Origin: Brachyhypopomus gauderio
Taxonomy: Eukaryota; Chordata; Actinopteri; Gymnotiformes; Hypopomidae
DNA: 64,000 nucleotides
Assembly (NCBI RefSeq): GCF_052324685.1
Contig: NC_135218.1
Span: 15,291,858-15,355,857 of the forward strand
Direction: 5' to 3'
The translations under genes and the position numbers were made by a program. The stretch's first letter is position 1. The number at the start of each line of letters is the position of its first letter. Shown piece by piece: positions 39,788-52,409 of the stretch. The notes under the pieces are model-generated. The model saw nothing but the letters and a program-made list of their open reading frames with translations. It was not told where the DNA came from and ran no database searches.

Positions 39788-40530
39788 CCCTGCTGCTGAG
39801 GGTCCAGGGCGCTCACACCGCACTACGAGAGCCTCCCTTGTTCGGGCCGCAGCGAGAGGCTGGCCCAGTCACTGCTGCCTGCACTTCTGGTGTGTGCTGC
39901 TTGCGTGGACTGTGAGCTCTCGCGTTTGAGTGAGGCCAGGTGAACGGAGCTCGTGGGGTTAATAGGAAGAGCTCCACGACGCAAACCACCCCCCAGTCGT
40001 AGAGCTTCCGTGGATGAGCTGCGTCTGTCCACGCCAAGAAAACAGACCTTGTGCTTTCTTTAATACAGGAGACAGGAAACAATTCATAGACCTGATTTGG
40101 TCCCATGATAAAGGACAGTGCTGATCAAAAGAGAAGCTAAATCTAGATATCACAGAGAAGCTGCACCAGAAGGGAATAACTGAATCTAATCACTATTTTT
40201 AACACTACTGAATAATTTTGGATGTACTGTACATTTTAACTTAAGTCCTATTTATTTTACCAGTATCAAGCCTGTTGGGGTTTCTTATTTTGTTAGCAAG
40301 TTCACTTTTATCCAAGAACAATACATTTAGAGACAAAGGCCTAACATTGTTTCAGATAAAGCTCTATAGATATATATTTTTGAAACAAAATGATCATATT
40401 TTTGTCATACATTTTCAAATGGAGTGCATATATAACTATGGTTGTATTTATTATTTATCAAGTGTTCTCCACAACGAGATCTGTGGCTGGCTGAGAGAAG
40501 GTCCTGTTAAAATAAACATTGTTGCCTTAG
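39788..40530 (+). other. pomgnt1: pomgnt1 3' UTR
   Basis: Non-coding sequence after the pomgnt1 stop. AATAAA at 40511-40516 is the first good poly(A) signal. A second possible signal, AATAAA, lies near 41052. Confidence 0.55.
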
Positions 40531-43500
40531 GTGATTATGTTTAATTCAAGGCTGTATGAAGATGTGTTGTATTAGTAAATTAAATGAATGGCTAAGTCTC
40601 TTTCTGGTTGCTTTAGTAATATTTTCAGATGTTGTTCAGTCTGAGAAATATTACATCTCACTGAACATCAGTAATGTCTGAGGAGTCAGAGGTTGTATGT
40701 TAACCAGCAAGTAATGGAGAGGAGTCATGTCTGTCATCCTCAACTACACAGGATTGTCCTGTGATTCTATGTCTTTATTTGATAGTAGTCATATATGATC
40801 ATGCAATAATGTCCAAAACAGTTCATGACTGAGATTTCATTGTCTGCTGAAAATTAAAATGTGGTACGTTACAGCCAGACACATTAGACTTGTTCTCTGT
40901 GCTGTCACTACATGTTTGTGTGTGCAGAACTGCACTAGTTGAGTGACTGTCTGCCTGTGTTGCTTCTTTTCCCCTTTCAAAGAAGTCACAAAGAACATTA
41001 AACATGTCCTTTCCTTTTGTTACATCTATTTGAATTACGTTTTGTATTCTTTAATAAACCTGAAAGTTTGGTCAATAGTTTTTGTTTATTTCATGTATGC
41101 TTCAGGTTGTAAACATTTTGTATCTTCATGTATAAAGCATCTTCACTAACCTAACGTTTCTCAATCGAGGACAACTGCATCTTTTAAGGTATAGTTTGGT
41201 TATCCAATGAGTTACTTGGTCATAAATAAAGATCTATAGATAACTCCACAACTGAAGGGGAACTCAGTAGATATATTGAGTACAAGACTCACTGAAAGCA
41301 GGTGCATCAGTACGCCTGTGAGTCTTTGGGTTGTGCTTCGAAATGCTGGAATGCCATTATTTTGGATATTTGAGTTAAAAACCAAGTTATCTGTGACTGC
41401 TTTATTTTATGTGTGTTGTTGGTTTTTGTTTTTTTACCTACGCATTTCTCTACACATTTCAAAGAGGTTTTGTACCAAAACGTTGTTTGTATGGAGTATG
41501 AGTGGGACTCTTGTCCTTGAAGTCTGCAGACGCAGTTCTGTAATTATTCAGCACCACAGGCAAATCTCTTCTGAATCGGAAATTAAAATCCAGGCAAATC
41601 TGTACCTTGCTCAGTTTCCGATGTAAATGCCACAGTGCATATAATTGCATGCATGTAAGCTACATGATTCACCAATGAGGCCAAATCCTTACTGAGACAC
41701 AAAATAGAATCTATTTTGAGTGTCCTCACTGCTGTGAGACTTGTATGCTATTCTTTTTTTTTAAGACCTGTCTCCAGATACACACACTTAGCAGACAGTA
41801 CATTATGTATGTGTATATTTGACGTAAATTAAAACTCATTTCGCCTGTCTTCTCTCCACTTCGGGAAGAGATAATCGTGTTTTCCTCCCCGTCTTATCAG
41901 CCCTAGTCTCTTTATCTCACTCCTGACATCATCAGAAGGGAGAGATGGTGGGCGTGTACCTTTCACACGCCGTTCTAAAGTTTCAGAGCCCTTTAGGAAC
42001 ACCAGTCAGGCTCATGTAGAGACGGTCTTTGTGGAGGGGATGGGGGCGTGGAGGGGGCGTGTGTCAGCTTCACTTCTCTTAAGGCGCGTACGCAGTAGCT
42101 GACTACGCTCTCGCTTTCTCCCCTTCTATTACTGTCGGTAGTGGATAGACTGAAGTTGCTCTGAGGACTGTTTTCCACTGCAGACTCAGCAGACATCCAG
42201 GCAGGATTAGTGTGCTGAGATTGCACCCTGTCCTTGTGTGCCTTGGATCACGTGGTTATTAGGCTGGTTAACTTGCTTTGAAAGTGGCGAGGTACTTTTC
42301 ACCAGCTGGAAATTCAGCAAATTTCCAAACAAAGTCGTTTGTTACCTTTCGCCATGCTGTTGCTGTCATTTCAGCACAGGTGTCTCTTCTTTGAAGCATT
42401 ACTTAAATGAGGTTCTTCAAGGTTCGCTGGACAGAGTAGTTTTTTTTTTCCTGAAACACTACTTCAGGTTCCCTGCTGAAGTGCCTGGACACTATAGTAC
42501 CCTTTATATTGGTAGTCAATAGACTACTGATGTCAAGGCATCTTGTAGCTGCTATAATGCCCATGTTAGGAACTCCAGGTCTAAAGGACATGGGTAAAAT
42601 AAATGGTGTTTTTGAAAAACCGTTAAAAATCCGAAAAAAATCTTTCTGCAGTATTCACTGATGACCAGAGAATTATTAAAAGAGCTGAAAACTAATTTCA
42701 GTTTGGTGATGTTGAGCATTGGGTTTTGTGCATACTAGTTAAAGCAAGCTTTGAATATAACGGTCCATCGCCAGTGAGCGTCATATGCATAAAATTAGCA
42801 AATTGTGATATAATTCGTGTAACATCCTAACAAAGTAACATTTTGTTGGTACCCAAACACTGAACAGGACGATATACAGCCCAACAGTTCAATTGTAATA
42901 CAACATACTATACTGTAGCCAACATATGGTGTTGGTGGATACGTGCTTAGCTAATAGTTCTTCCGAAGTCAAGCGTTTTAATAGGGAGGGTATTTGTGAC
43001 CCTGTGGTGAGCCCATAGCCGCATTCACTCAAAAGAGCATAAGTCAAGATACTAGTGCTGGGGGATTCGTTCAACATCACAAACACCACTCCAACTCATC
43101 TCCAACTCATCAACCGTGTTCATAGAGGACATGGTTGCACTGCTCAGCAGTCATGTACTGGAGGACTTTAGACCATTCTCGCCGATTATTGGCATTGGAT
43201 ATGATGATCTTAGACTTGTGTTCTATTAGCAGTGAATTTTTTTGCAGATTATACAGGCCATGTGCACAGTTCAATGTCTGTGTCAGCAATGGGTGAACTT
43301 AATGTAGCTTATTTGTCTCAGAAAAGGTGCCCACAAAGTATTGGACAGATGGTGTACATAATTAGGTATGTAGTATAGATATGCAGTACAATAAAAAAAA
43401 ATGCAATGTTCAATTTGTGGAAAATAGAGTGCACAAAATGAATGCTGTTGAACATAGGCAACATTTACACAGGCACAGTGAAAAAATATCTGTAAAAAGC

Positions 43501-45156
43501 AGAATAAAACCTGGACGTTTACTTTCAGTGGTGTGAGATGTGAAACAGTTTTGTTACCAAAGGGGAAAACTGAGACAGGTTTAGAAAACTCATTCATTTT
43601 TCTCTTCGACAAAAAAACAACAACTTTCGACCCAGACTACGTTATAAGAGCATAAAAGCATGGTTTCAGTGGGTTGTGCCTCCACTACAGAGCAGGGACC
43701 ATTCTGTTACAATGCCAAGAATAGCCAGCCAAAATGTTTCTCCAATTTTCTTTCTGAGGAGCTATTCAGCAAAACCCACCGAGGGAGTTATGGCAGTGTG
43801 GCTGGATTTGGGAAGAGTGCAGGAGGAGTGAGAAGCAATGCTGAGGACTTGTGAAGAATGGAGGCATATTTTAGAGAGTGGCATCAAAAGACTTCTACTG
43901 CCCTTTCCTTTCCATGTACTGCAGCAGCAGTTCAACAAGGGGCTTGATAATAAGACCCAACAGGCACTTGTTCCACTGTGGAGTCAGATTCCCTATTCCT
44001 CCCATTATTGACATAGGCCTAGCCAGTAGAAATCCTGGTACGGACACAAAGTACACCTAGTGGTCGTCTGCTTGTGGCTTTTCCTTGCCTAGAAAGGACA
44101 TACTTCAATCCCTTCACGCCTAAACTCCACGGTCATGGTCCTTTACATATTGAGGGTCCCCACCATACACATTCCACACTGTCGGACTTCTGTAACTGTA
44201 GGTGTCACATTTAATGTATGGTGGCCTCCAAAGCAGATGGTCCTGAAAAATGTTGAGCTCCAACCATGAACTCATGAACTCTTTGCTTATCGTAGACTTC
44301 CATTTGACAAATGCCTTTCTGGTCCTTGCATTCAGCTTTTGGCTTGCGTAATATATTATAATGACTTTTTTTTTCCTCAAGTACAGCTCTGCTGCTCTGT
44401 ACCTATGTATTACTAGGGAAATTGGAATTACGCATCTAGTTCAAATCAAGGCACTTTTGCACATTCCAATCTCCATCCTTTAACAAAAGCCTTTACCTGG
44501 TCAATATACTGGACTCGCATGGTATACAAACCCCTGCAGAGTGAATTATTGAGTGGCAAGGTCTGCTGTGCAATCTCATGTCCATTTAAGATAATAACCC
44601 CAATCTTCTCTGCTATATTGGCAAGTTGTCTCCTTTGACCAAGATGCAAGACTATTCATTCTCTGTACTATCTCAAATAACACTGCATCACTGCTGCGTT
44701 GTAAGATTGCTGGCCAGTAGGGTTTCTTTACGCGAGTCAATCTGAAAAGCCCCTTAACAAAAATAAGTAAAAGAAATTATACTGACCAAACACGTCTGTT
44801 CATTGATTGAAGCAGTGAATGCGGCAGCTGATAACTCTTTAAACAGTGATTTGATCCCATAATGAAACATCTATCATGTAATGTGATGTATGGTTGCTGC
44901 TATAAACATTATTTGTTGTTCTCAATATGCTTCAGATGTGAAAGCATTAAATCCACAAAAGCTTTTAATGCTGTTTCATAACAAATGCTCGATTTAGTTA
45001 ATCATACACTTATTTGTTGCTGTTATGAAGGTTATGCTCACAGTAAATGCACATACTTCAAGGATTTACATTTTCAGCTTTATGTGAATAAGATGTTAAA
45101 CATCCAGTCTTACAGTAAGGTAGTGTATATGTACACAAACATTTGTGTTGAAAGCC
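40531..45156. other. pomgnt1-tspan1 intergenic region
   Basis: No convincing gene is seen. It contains a GC-box-rich patch at about 42030-42065 and two adjacent minus-strand reading frames (44446-44649 and 44120-44380) of unknown origin. Otherwise it is AT-rich unique-looking sequence. Confidence 0.5.
42030..42065. promoter_or_regulatory. GC-box/KLF-type motif cluster
   Basis: Consecutive G-rich motifs (GGGGATGGGGGCGTGG then GAGGGGGCGTG) resemble SP/KLF/EGR sites in an otherwise AT-rich intergenic region. This could be a promoter or enhancer fragment. There is no associated gene in sight. Confidence 0.3.
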
Positions 45157-46963
45157 TCATTTGGTAAGTTCATTACACAACAAGCAGCTGTATAATGATT
45201 GTAAGGGGATATTCATGCGTGGGAACTGTCCGTTGCTTTCTTTGTCCATGTAACAGTAAAGATACATGAACACAGCAATTGCTGCCAACTAAAAGATGAA
45301 AGAGAGAGTAAAAATAACAAAAATTTGCTGATAATAACAAGTGCTTTTATAAACAACTTAACAACTTTATAAACAAGCTAATGTCATTTAATTCATAAAC
45401 TAAAACGATAATGCTCTCATTATGAATCTATTACATGCACAACATTAGTTAGGCATAGATGCAGCATAGCTAAATGTAGAACACACTTCAGTCAGTCCAA
45501 GAATTCAGCCTTACTGTAGCGAATGCTTTAAACTTGTATAATAAAGCGCTCTATGTTTAAAACCCACTTGTTGTTAATACATTTCTAAAAGGTTATTGTT
45601 GTTTTTCTTGACGTGCTGCTAGTTGTACCAGCATGAGTGACCAAGACTCACAGTTCCATTGTTCTACGTTTACCTTAAGACCATCAACGATGATGATATT
45701 ACTCCCACAATGAAGAGTTTTTTTTTCCTGCAGGATGGTAGTGTGAGCCACTTATAGCAGCCCTGGTGATGAAAACACAGTTTCCATAATCGTGAGTTCC
45801 ACAACTTTACAGCTCAGTGTTTATATCCCTTTATAAAAGCTCCGGTTCAGGTGAAAGCCTTGGGTTACTCTGCTGTGGTATTGGCTATTGTATGCTTCCA
45901 ACAATTCAGTCCATTTAGGGCTGTGCTCTCTCACCTTCGCTCCACTGTTCACTGCATTCTCCATCACAGATGCTTTGAGTGTGGCTACAGCAGCCAGCAG
46001 GGACGACTCCACTATGGGTCTGGGAGTAATAGGAATCACTGAAGTCCATGTAGTTTGTAAAGCCACTATAGCCGTCACGCATCCCAACAGGAGAGATGGC
46101 AGGTAGTTAGTGGCAATTATGCAGCTTACAGATACGAGTATGTGATGCTTTATGATAAGAATAAATTTGGGAAATTTATTTTACCGGGTTAATGTGCCTG
46201 TGCCTTCATGGGTACATGACTGAGTATTGATTCTTATGCACCAGGTGGAGTTTCATTACTCTGTCAGAGTCCCTATGGCAGTTTATTTAGCAGGCTAATT
46301 TTCACATTCACCTTTGCCCACTCACGTTGGCCTGCAGGGGCTTTGAGGAGGTGATCTAGTGTGGAAATATGACTGATGAATTTTTACACAGCCGCATAGC
46401 GAGCCGCCCCAGGCCTAGATCAATGTGCGCTGGTTTGTTTGGGTTTGGTGGCCGACCCGTAAGCACGCACGCGGTGTATGGTGAGATGTGTTTTGATTAG
46501 CCTTGACTTACCTTCGTCACGGTCATGTTGCACACGTCTGTGACTGCGCTGTCTGTCCCGCACTGCTGATACAGAACATAGCCCACGCCTCCAGGATGCT
46601 CTCAAACCAAACAGAAGATAGACAAAGTAGCAGCAGATAGATAAACAACACGTAGGCATAGGTTAAAATGACAGCATCAGTTAAAGGAACACAACGGTTA
46701 TGACCGGAATGGTGTGCCTGTACAGGAAAATTTTTGGTAGATGTAAAGGTGTCCATAGTCAACCAAAGCAAGTAAAGAAAACATAAAGATTATCTATTGT
46801 TGATCCTGATCACAGGCACATTTCCATATATATTGATGCTTCTGGTCGTCAAGGCTTCCACCAATTATATTTAATCGAATTATCATTTCATGCAGCAAAC
46901 CATATAAAGGGAAGCACTAATGTGGCAACTGGGTTAGCAAAAGTGTGCTGTTCTTTGTGTTGT

Positions 46964-46966
<3 letters not shown>

Positions 46967-47023
<57 letters not shown>
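46967..47023. repeat. (CT)n microsatellite
   Basis: About 28 CT units within the tspan1-like intron between exons 3 and 4. Confidence 0.95.
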
Positions 47024-47027
<4 letters not shown>

Positions 47028-50009
47028 TCTCCCCACATTAGTTGAAGTGCTGTGCTGTGCGAGAGAAACATTGAAGAGAAAAAAAAAACATAAATGTGCC
47101 ATTCTGTGCACCATCCCCCTCCGCCTCCCTTTGATCCTTCGCTCCCACTGTGTTATTTGTTGCAGTTTGGATTAATAAACCCTGATGAGTTTCAATCACA
47201 CAAAGCCTCATTTGCAGGAGAGCCGGCGAAAGGGAGAGATGGATGGACCAGGGGTGTGGGGGGGTCAGTGTGAGCCATGCTCCGCCAGCCTGGGGGGGAC
47301 ATGCAGACAAACCGCAATTAAAAGACCTCCCTCCGTCCGCCATGAAGAAAGGAGAGGGACGCAGATCAGTGCGGTTATTATGCGCTCGCTAGGCTAATCC
47401 ATCACTGTCTCTAGCCATCCCCTCCCATCTGCAGCCCGGCCCGGTGCTGTGGGGAGTGTGAGTCTGCTAGAAGCCCAGCTGAGCTCAGGCGATGCTAAAC
47501 AAGGTTGGGTGCAGCTCACAACCACCCAAGACCTCAGACCTGCTGAGAGAAGCATATTCCATAACCGTAAGAACAAAGGACAATACGTACGACATTTACT
47601 CCACACTAATAGGAACGTGCCATGTTACAAACAAAGGCAACACGTTTTATTTGCAACACAGGATCCATTTATTTGTTGGATTATTTTCTATTCGTTTCTC
47701 CTCATCAATTTTTACTTATTATACACATACACATATTATACATGACTGTAAGTTTGATATGTGCGATGCCATTCTACATGACACTTCCTGGTTAATACCA
47801 GCGGAACATCTTCACAAACAGTAAACAAACTGTTCCTGAAGGAGTCTGTGGACTTTGTTATCTCTGTCTTGAGACATTAGGATTCTGACCTGCTTTCTGC
47901 GGTTAGAGTGCAGCAGGGAACAGGAGTGGTGAACTGCAGTATATGAGGGACAGAAAAATGTTTCCACTCCTTCCATTCTTTTATAGATTATTCAGATGTA
48001 TGCATATATTATTCAAATTCACAGTATTGTGATATTGTTATTCCTATGGAATCCATACTCTACAGAATTCCAGATGAAGCAGCTGGCTGTAGACGAGCTT
48101 ATACAATGTTCAAACAACAATTCTGTTTGTCAGTGTAATGAATAAATGGACAGTGGGATATGAATGATGGTGATATGAACAGCACAATAAATGTGCTTGT
48201 GCAAGCCGAATGTTCCCCCTAACGACTCAAGGTGTCTATAATTCAGACATATGTCCCTCTCTCGTCCTTCCTGTGGCCTAGTGAACGGTCTTAGGAGCGT
48301 CTGATACCACAGTCTTTCACTCAGACTGCTGTCTAAGTGACGCTCAGGGAGCAGTCTGATTTCCTTTTTGCAAAAATACCCAGTGGACCATTAAAAAAGG
48401 TCCTGGACAGACATTCCCACCACGGAGCAGGGAAAACATGTCCGCTACGTCCATCACAGGCTTGGGTAAACTTGGGTGGGGCAAAGGACCATTCTCAGAG
48501 ACAGCTGAACATAAATACATCGTAATATTCAAGAGTATTCCACCACTGGCTTTGACACCTGATATGCATTAGCTGAGATTGTTCCACAATGACAGATTTA
48601 TTCGGTAATTTGACCAAAAAGGTTTTATTTTCTTTATTAAAATGCATTATTCTCTTTAAATGCCTCCAATAACTCACTCAGAATTGCTGTAATTATTATA
48701 CATTTCAGTAAATGGGCATAGCTATATATGTAAATAGCCTATTTTGCATATAAAATGCTTGAACTTCAGTGGTAGAGCAGGATAAATTGCTGGGAGTGAG
48801 AGTGGTGGCATAAAGCCTGGAGCAATCATCATTAAGAGGCTGAATGTAGTGGAGCATCCACCAACGTCCCTTATTTAATAATGGGCAAAATATGATATGA
48901 ATTTGCAGAGACATAAAACAGGCTGGAATGAGAGATGTAGGAAGAGGTGAGCGTCTCAGAGCAAAACTTACTAATGAAGAACAGGTCAGCACAACCACCA
49001 CAGTCGTGGGCTCAGAGATGAAAACCAGCAGAACAACGCAGAAGAACTGCATGCAAAGGCGGAGAAGATGCATAATGAGGCACGGTCTGTATTACCAGGG
49101 ACGTAACCGTATAATCGAGTTATCACACCTTTAAGACTATCTGGAGCTAAAGGGCAGCGTGTGCTGTTGTATTGGAGGATGAAAAGCTCATTCTGATTGA
49201 AAAGTAATGCTTATTTTATTCATATGTATGTAGTATCGCTTGTTAAGGTGACTGTTTTCATTACCGTTATCAGGAGACATTTACTCTCTTTTTCAGGCGG
49301 CACAGGAGCCCATGACCCCCAGCAGGCGATGATGGCAATGAGGAAGACGGCCACACTGACAGAGGAAAGCACATCCGTGGAGAAGATCTCCAGAACGTGC
49401 AGGAAAGGACCTCCACCCACACTCAGGGATAGACCTGCTCCCTGCCAAAACCACCCATTTAGTTGTGGGTTTATTTTTCAGAGGCAAAACATATGTAGTT
49501 TACATCATTAAAAACCTTTATATGATTAAAGTTAATGTAAAAAAAAAAGTTTAAATGGTGATTCAAATTTAAAGGAGATGGATGATTAGAAGCACCAGAT
49601 TCTTCCCTACCCATTTCTAGTGTCAAACACTGATAAAAGCAATCATTCCAGACATGGTTAATTAGCATGGAGAACACTATATCTCCCCTCAGGCACTACT
49701 GGAGAAGGTTCATCTTAGCCTTGGTAAGACTACACTGGCCATGGCGCCAGCCAGCATATCTTTCACACTGCAGCCAGCTCTGTGTTAGGACCTTTATAAG
49801 CCAGTGTCATGCCCACACAGGATAATTGTCTCTTTGTCACATTTTCCCATGACCTTCCTTTACTCACCATTTATATTAGTATTTCATGCAAGGAGTCCTC
49901 CTAAGTGATCTGACATTAGAGCCATTCAGGAGCGGAGACACGAGCACTGCTACACAGCTAGATCATTAATTAATGGTAAAAGGCTCAGTAAGAAACATAA
50001 AAGGTGTCT

Positions 50010-50056
50010 TTATATGTCACTCTGGACAAATGCATCTGTTAAATTAAGTAAAGGTA
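50010..50056 (+). mobile_element. degenerate SINE tail fragment
   Basis: 'tatatgtcactctggacaaa' followed by 'tgcatctgttaaattaagta' is a diverged form of the same teleost SINE tail seen at 6228-6436. No clear head is visible. Confidence 0.4.
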
Positions 50057-52328
50057 ATAATTTTTTTGACACTTTTAAGTGCATAAAGAAGATTTTAGGA
50101 GAAATTTAATTCTTATGGTTCCCCCATCCAACGCATCTTTGTGCTTGTTCAATGTTTCTTTGTTAATTCCACATTTTTGCAGTACTGTTTTCTTCCTTCA
50201 CCAATCAAATGTCAAAAGTTTAGTGCTCTGGAGAGTATTTTACTTTCGTTTTGCGCAAGATGAATTGTGTTTCAGTGACACAAGGGTTAATGAGAGGGTT
50301 GATGTCAGTGTGCTGGTTCATATAAGGCACTGTAACCATCTCGGAAACCTGACAGTTCATGTCAAACGCAATCCCAGCTGTCACGCCGGCTCCTCTGCAA
50401 ATCAGCTGCCTGTCAGATGAAGCCCGTGTGACTCTGCTGCCTCCACGCTGCCTCCACGCTGCCTCTGTGATGCCTTCACATATTTCCTCTTCACTTCTGC
50501 AGCTTCCAGAATAGTCTGCTCGTTTGCCACATGACTTTCTCCCACCTGCTTTTGATAATCAGCACAGCTCTTGGCAAATCAGATATGACAGGCATATCAC
50601 CCTGAACTTCTCATCTCCAAACGCTTCCTGCTGCCTTTCATAATTGCTCCTGGCATTCTCCTTTTCTTCCATGAGGCAGGGCCTGATCCTTGTAATGAAA
50701 TGCCACGTGTGGGGAATGTGGTGTCAGGAGAAGATGCATAGAAGAGATTATATATAAATCAGTTTATGGGCCAGAAAAAGTCCGGAAATGAAAGAGGGCT
50801 GGGGTAGAGGAGGGACAGCGCACTGCTGCCGGGAGAACGGACTGCCTTCGCACATCACAAGGCCACGGAGATCCCCGCAGGAGAAAGATCCAGATGAAGA
50901 GGGGAGAAATAGAAACTCCCCCGAAGTAGATATGCCCGAAGGACACGCGAAGTAGATAAGAATGGCGCAGACATCCAAAGATAGCAGGAACCAGTAAACT
51001 CATGCATCCAAGGCATGAATGAAATGTCCATTTTTACCTGACTTTCACCAGGGATTCGTTTCTATAAGCATGTAAGGAGGCTCTGAAGTGTTCTCATTTG
51101 CTCGTATGTGGCAGTGACTGTGATGGGGACAGAAGTGCAACACCAACTCCCATTGGCTCTTTAGCTGCCGACTGCCTGGACCCGGACAAATGGGGGTGTT
51201 TTAGAGCACTAGACAGCAGCAGGCAAAACGTGGCACTAGGGCTTCTTCCAATGTCACCGCCAACCTTCATTGTATGTTTGGTCGTACCACACACACGAAT
51301 GGCATTTAGATAATGTAATGCAGAACAATCCATAGCCCTAAAGGGTCACTAATTAACATTGGACTTAAGGAATATAATTTCTAAATATATTAAGCATCTA
51401 TTAATAATGTGTTAAACAATGCCAAGACAGCTTTTGTAGACTTTCAAAGTAAACAACAATACCATCCAAATCATATGGCATACAAATTTGGTAATAAAGC
51501 ATGCTATATGCTGTAGTATTCTCAGAATTGAATTGATGAAATGGTATATAAATATCACTTTTAGGAAACCACACTGTCCATTATGCACGACAATATTGAA
51601 AGTATACCATAATGGGCAAGAGGTTTAACAGTATTAGAAAAAAGCCCCCTAACAACAGTGAAGTTTCCCTTTATTTTGCCAGTGTCATTATGTAGGTATA
51701 ATAGCTAACAACAATTGTGGAAAAATTGGAAGCTTTAAAGTTAATGAGATGAAAATTGCTGTATGTAAGAAAGTGTGATTGCCATGGTGGTGTAAGCTTC
51801 CACACAGGGTTGTGAAGCCCACATCCCTTTTGTTATATTTGTATTATCGCGGGTGTAAACTCCTTTGTTATGTGTTTGTATTATCGTGGGTGTAAATTAC
51901 TTTCTGCACATTCAGAGGCAGACTGAATGACCTTAATACTTTACACACAACATAAAAATCTTGGGTAATAAATATAGAAAAGCAATTACTATTTTAAACA
52001 CTGCCACCCCCACACCCCCAACCCCCCCCCCCACACCCCCTCTTAGGCTTATAGGCAAACATGTGATGATGAAACAGAACATGCTTGCCAAGATTAGCAA
52101 GTTGAACAAAGCCATCATAACTCTGACAAATTTGAAGGTGGCCATTTTAGCCTGTGAACATAAGCAATAAAAACAAATCCATGCATACTCTTTTCTCCTC
52201 TTTACATAGGCATGAGAATTTGTGAAATATAGTAAGAAATTGGTATTTAAATGAATAATAATAAAAAGAAACCCACCTGTTTGATTAGAATGTGTTTATG
52301 TCTGCTACGGGGAAAGTAGGTGAGAAAA

Positions 52329-52332
<4 letters not shown>

Positions 52333-52402
<70 letters not shown>
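52333..52402. repeat. (GA)n microsatellite
   Basis: About 35 GA units, about 190 bases upstream of the tspan1-like start codon. Confidence 0.95.

Positions 52403-52409
<7 letters not shown>

Larger units (their letters stand above)
45157..52145 (-). pseudogene. tspan1: tetraspanin-1-like gene with several frame lesions (probable tspan1 pseudogene)
   Basis: Seven tetraspanin exons lie in order on the minus strand: 52089-52145 (ATFKFVRVMMALFNLLIL, TM1 start), 49265-49441 (TM1 end, TM2, ESKCLLIT), 48972-49046 (75 bp, the canonical TM3 exon, FFCVVLLVFISE), 46512-46600, 45935-46065 (GFTNYMDFSDSYYSQ; PAGCCSHTQ), 45674-45762, 45157-45288 (LAAIAVFMYLYC, TM4 end). It is tail-to-tail with pomgnt1, as human TSPAN1 is. 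Lesions: TM2 is in a shifted frame for about 10 residues; exon 4 changes frame internally, runs into stops and lacks the ELKCC half of the CCG motif; exon 6 has an extra base at its acceptor and ends out of phase. Exon 1 appears to use a GC donor. Sequence error is the alternative, but neighbouring genes show no such errors. Confidence 0.65.

Noticed and set aside
41459-41650. Short minus-strand frame downstream of pomgnt1
   Set aside because: No recognisable family, no splice context and no continuation; treated as a chance frame.
50764-51003. Hydrophobic minus-strand frame inside the tspan1-like region as a missing tetraspanin exon
   Set aside because: It lacks tetraspanin sequence features, and exon 1 joins exon 2 in phase directly across it.
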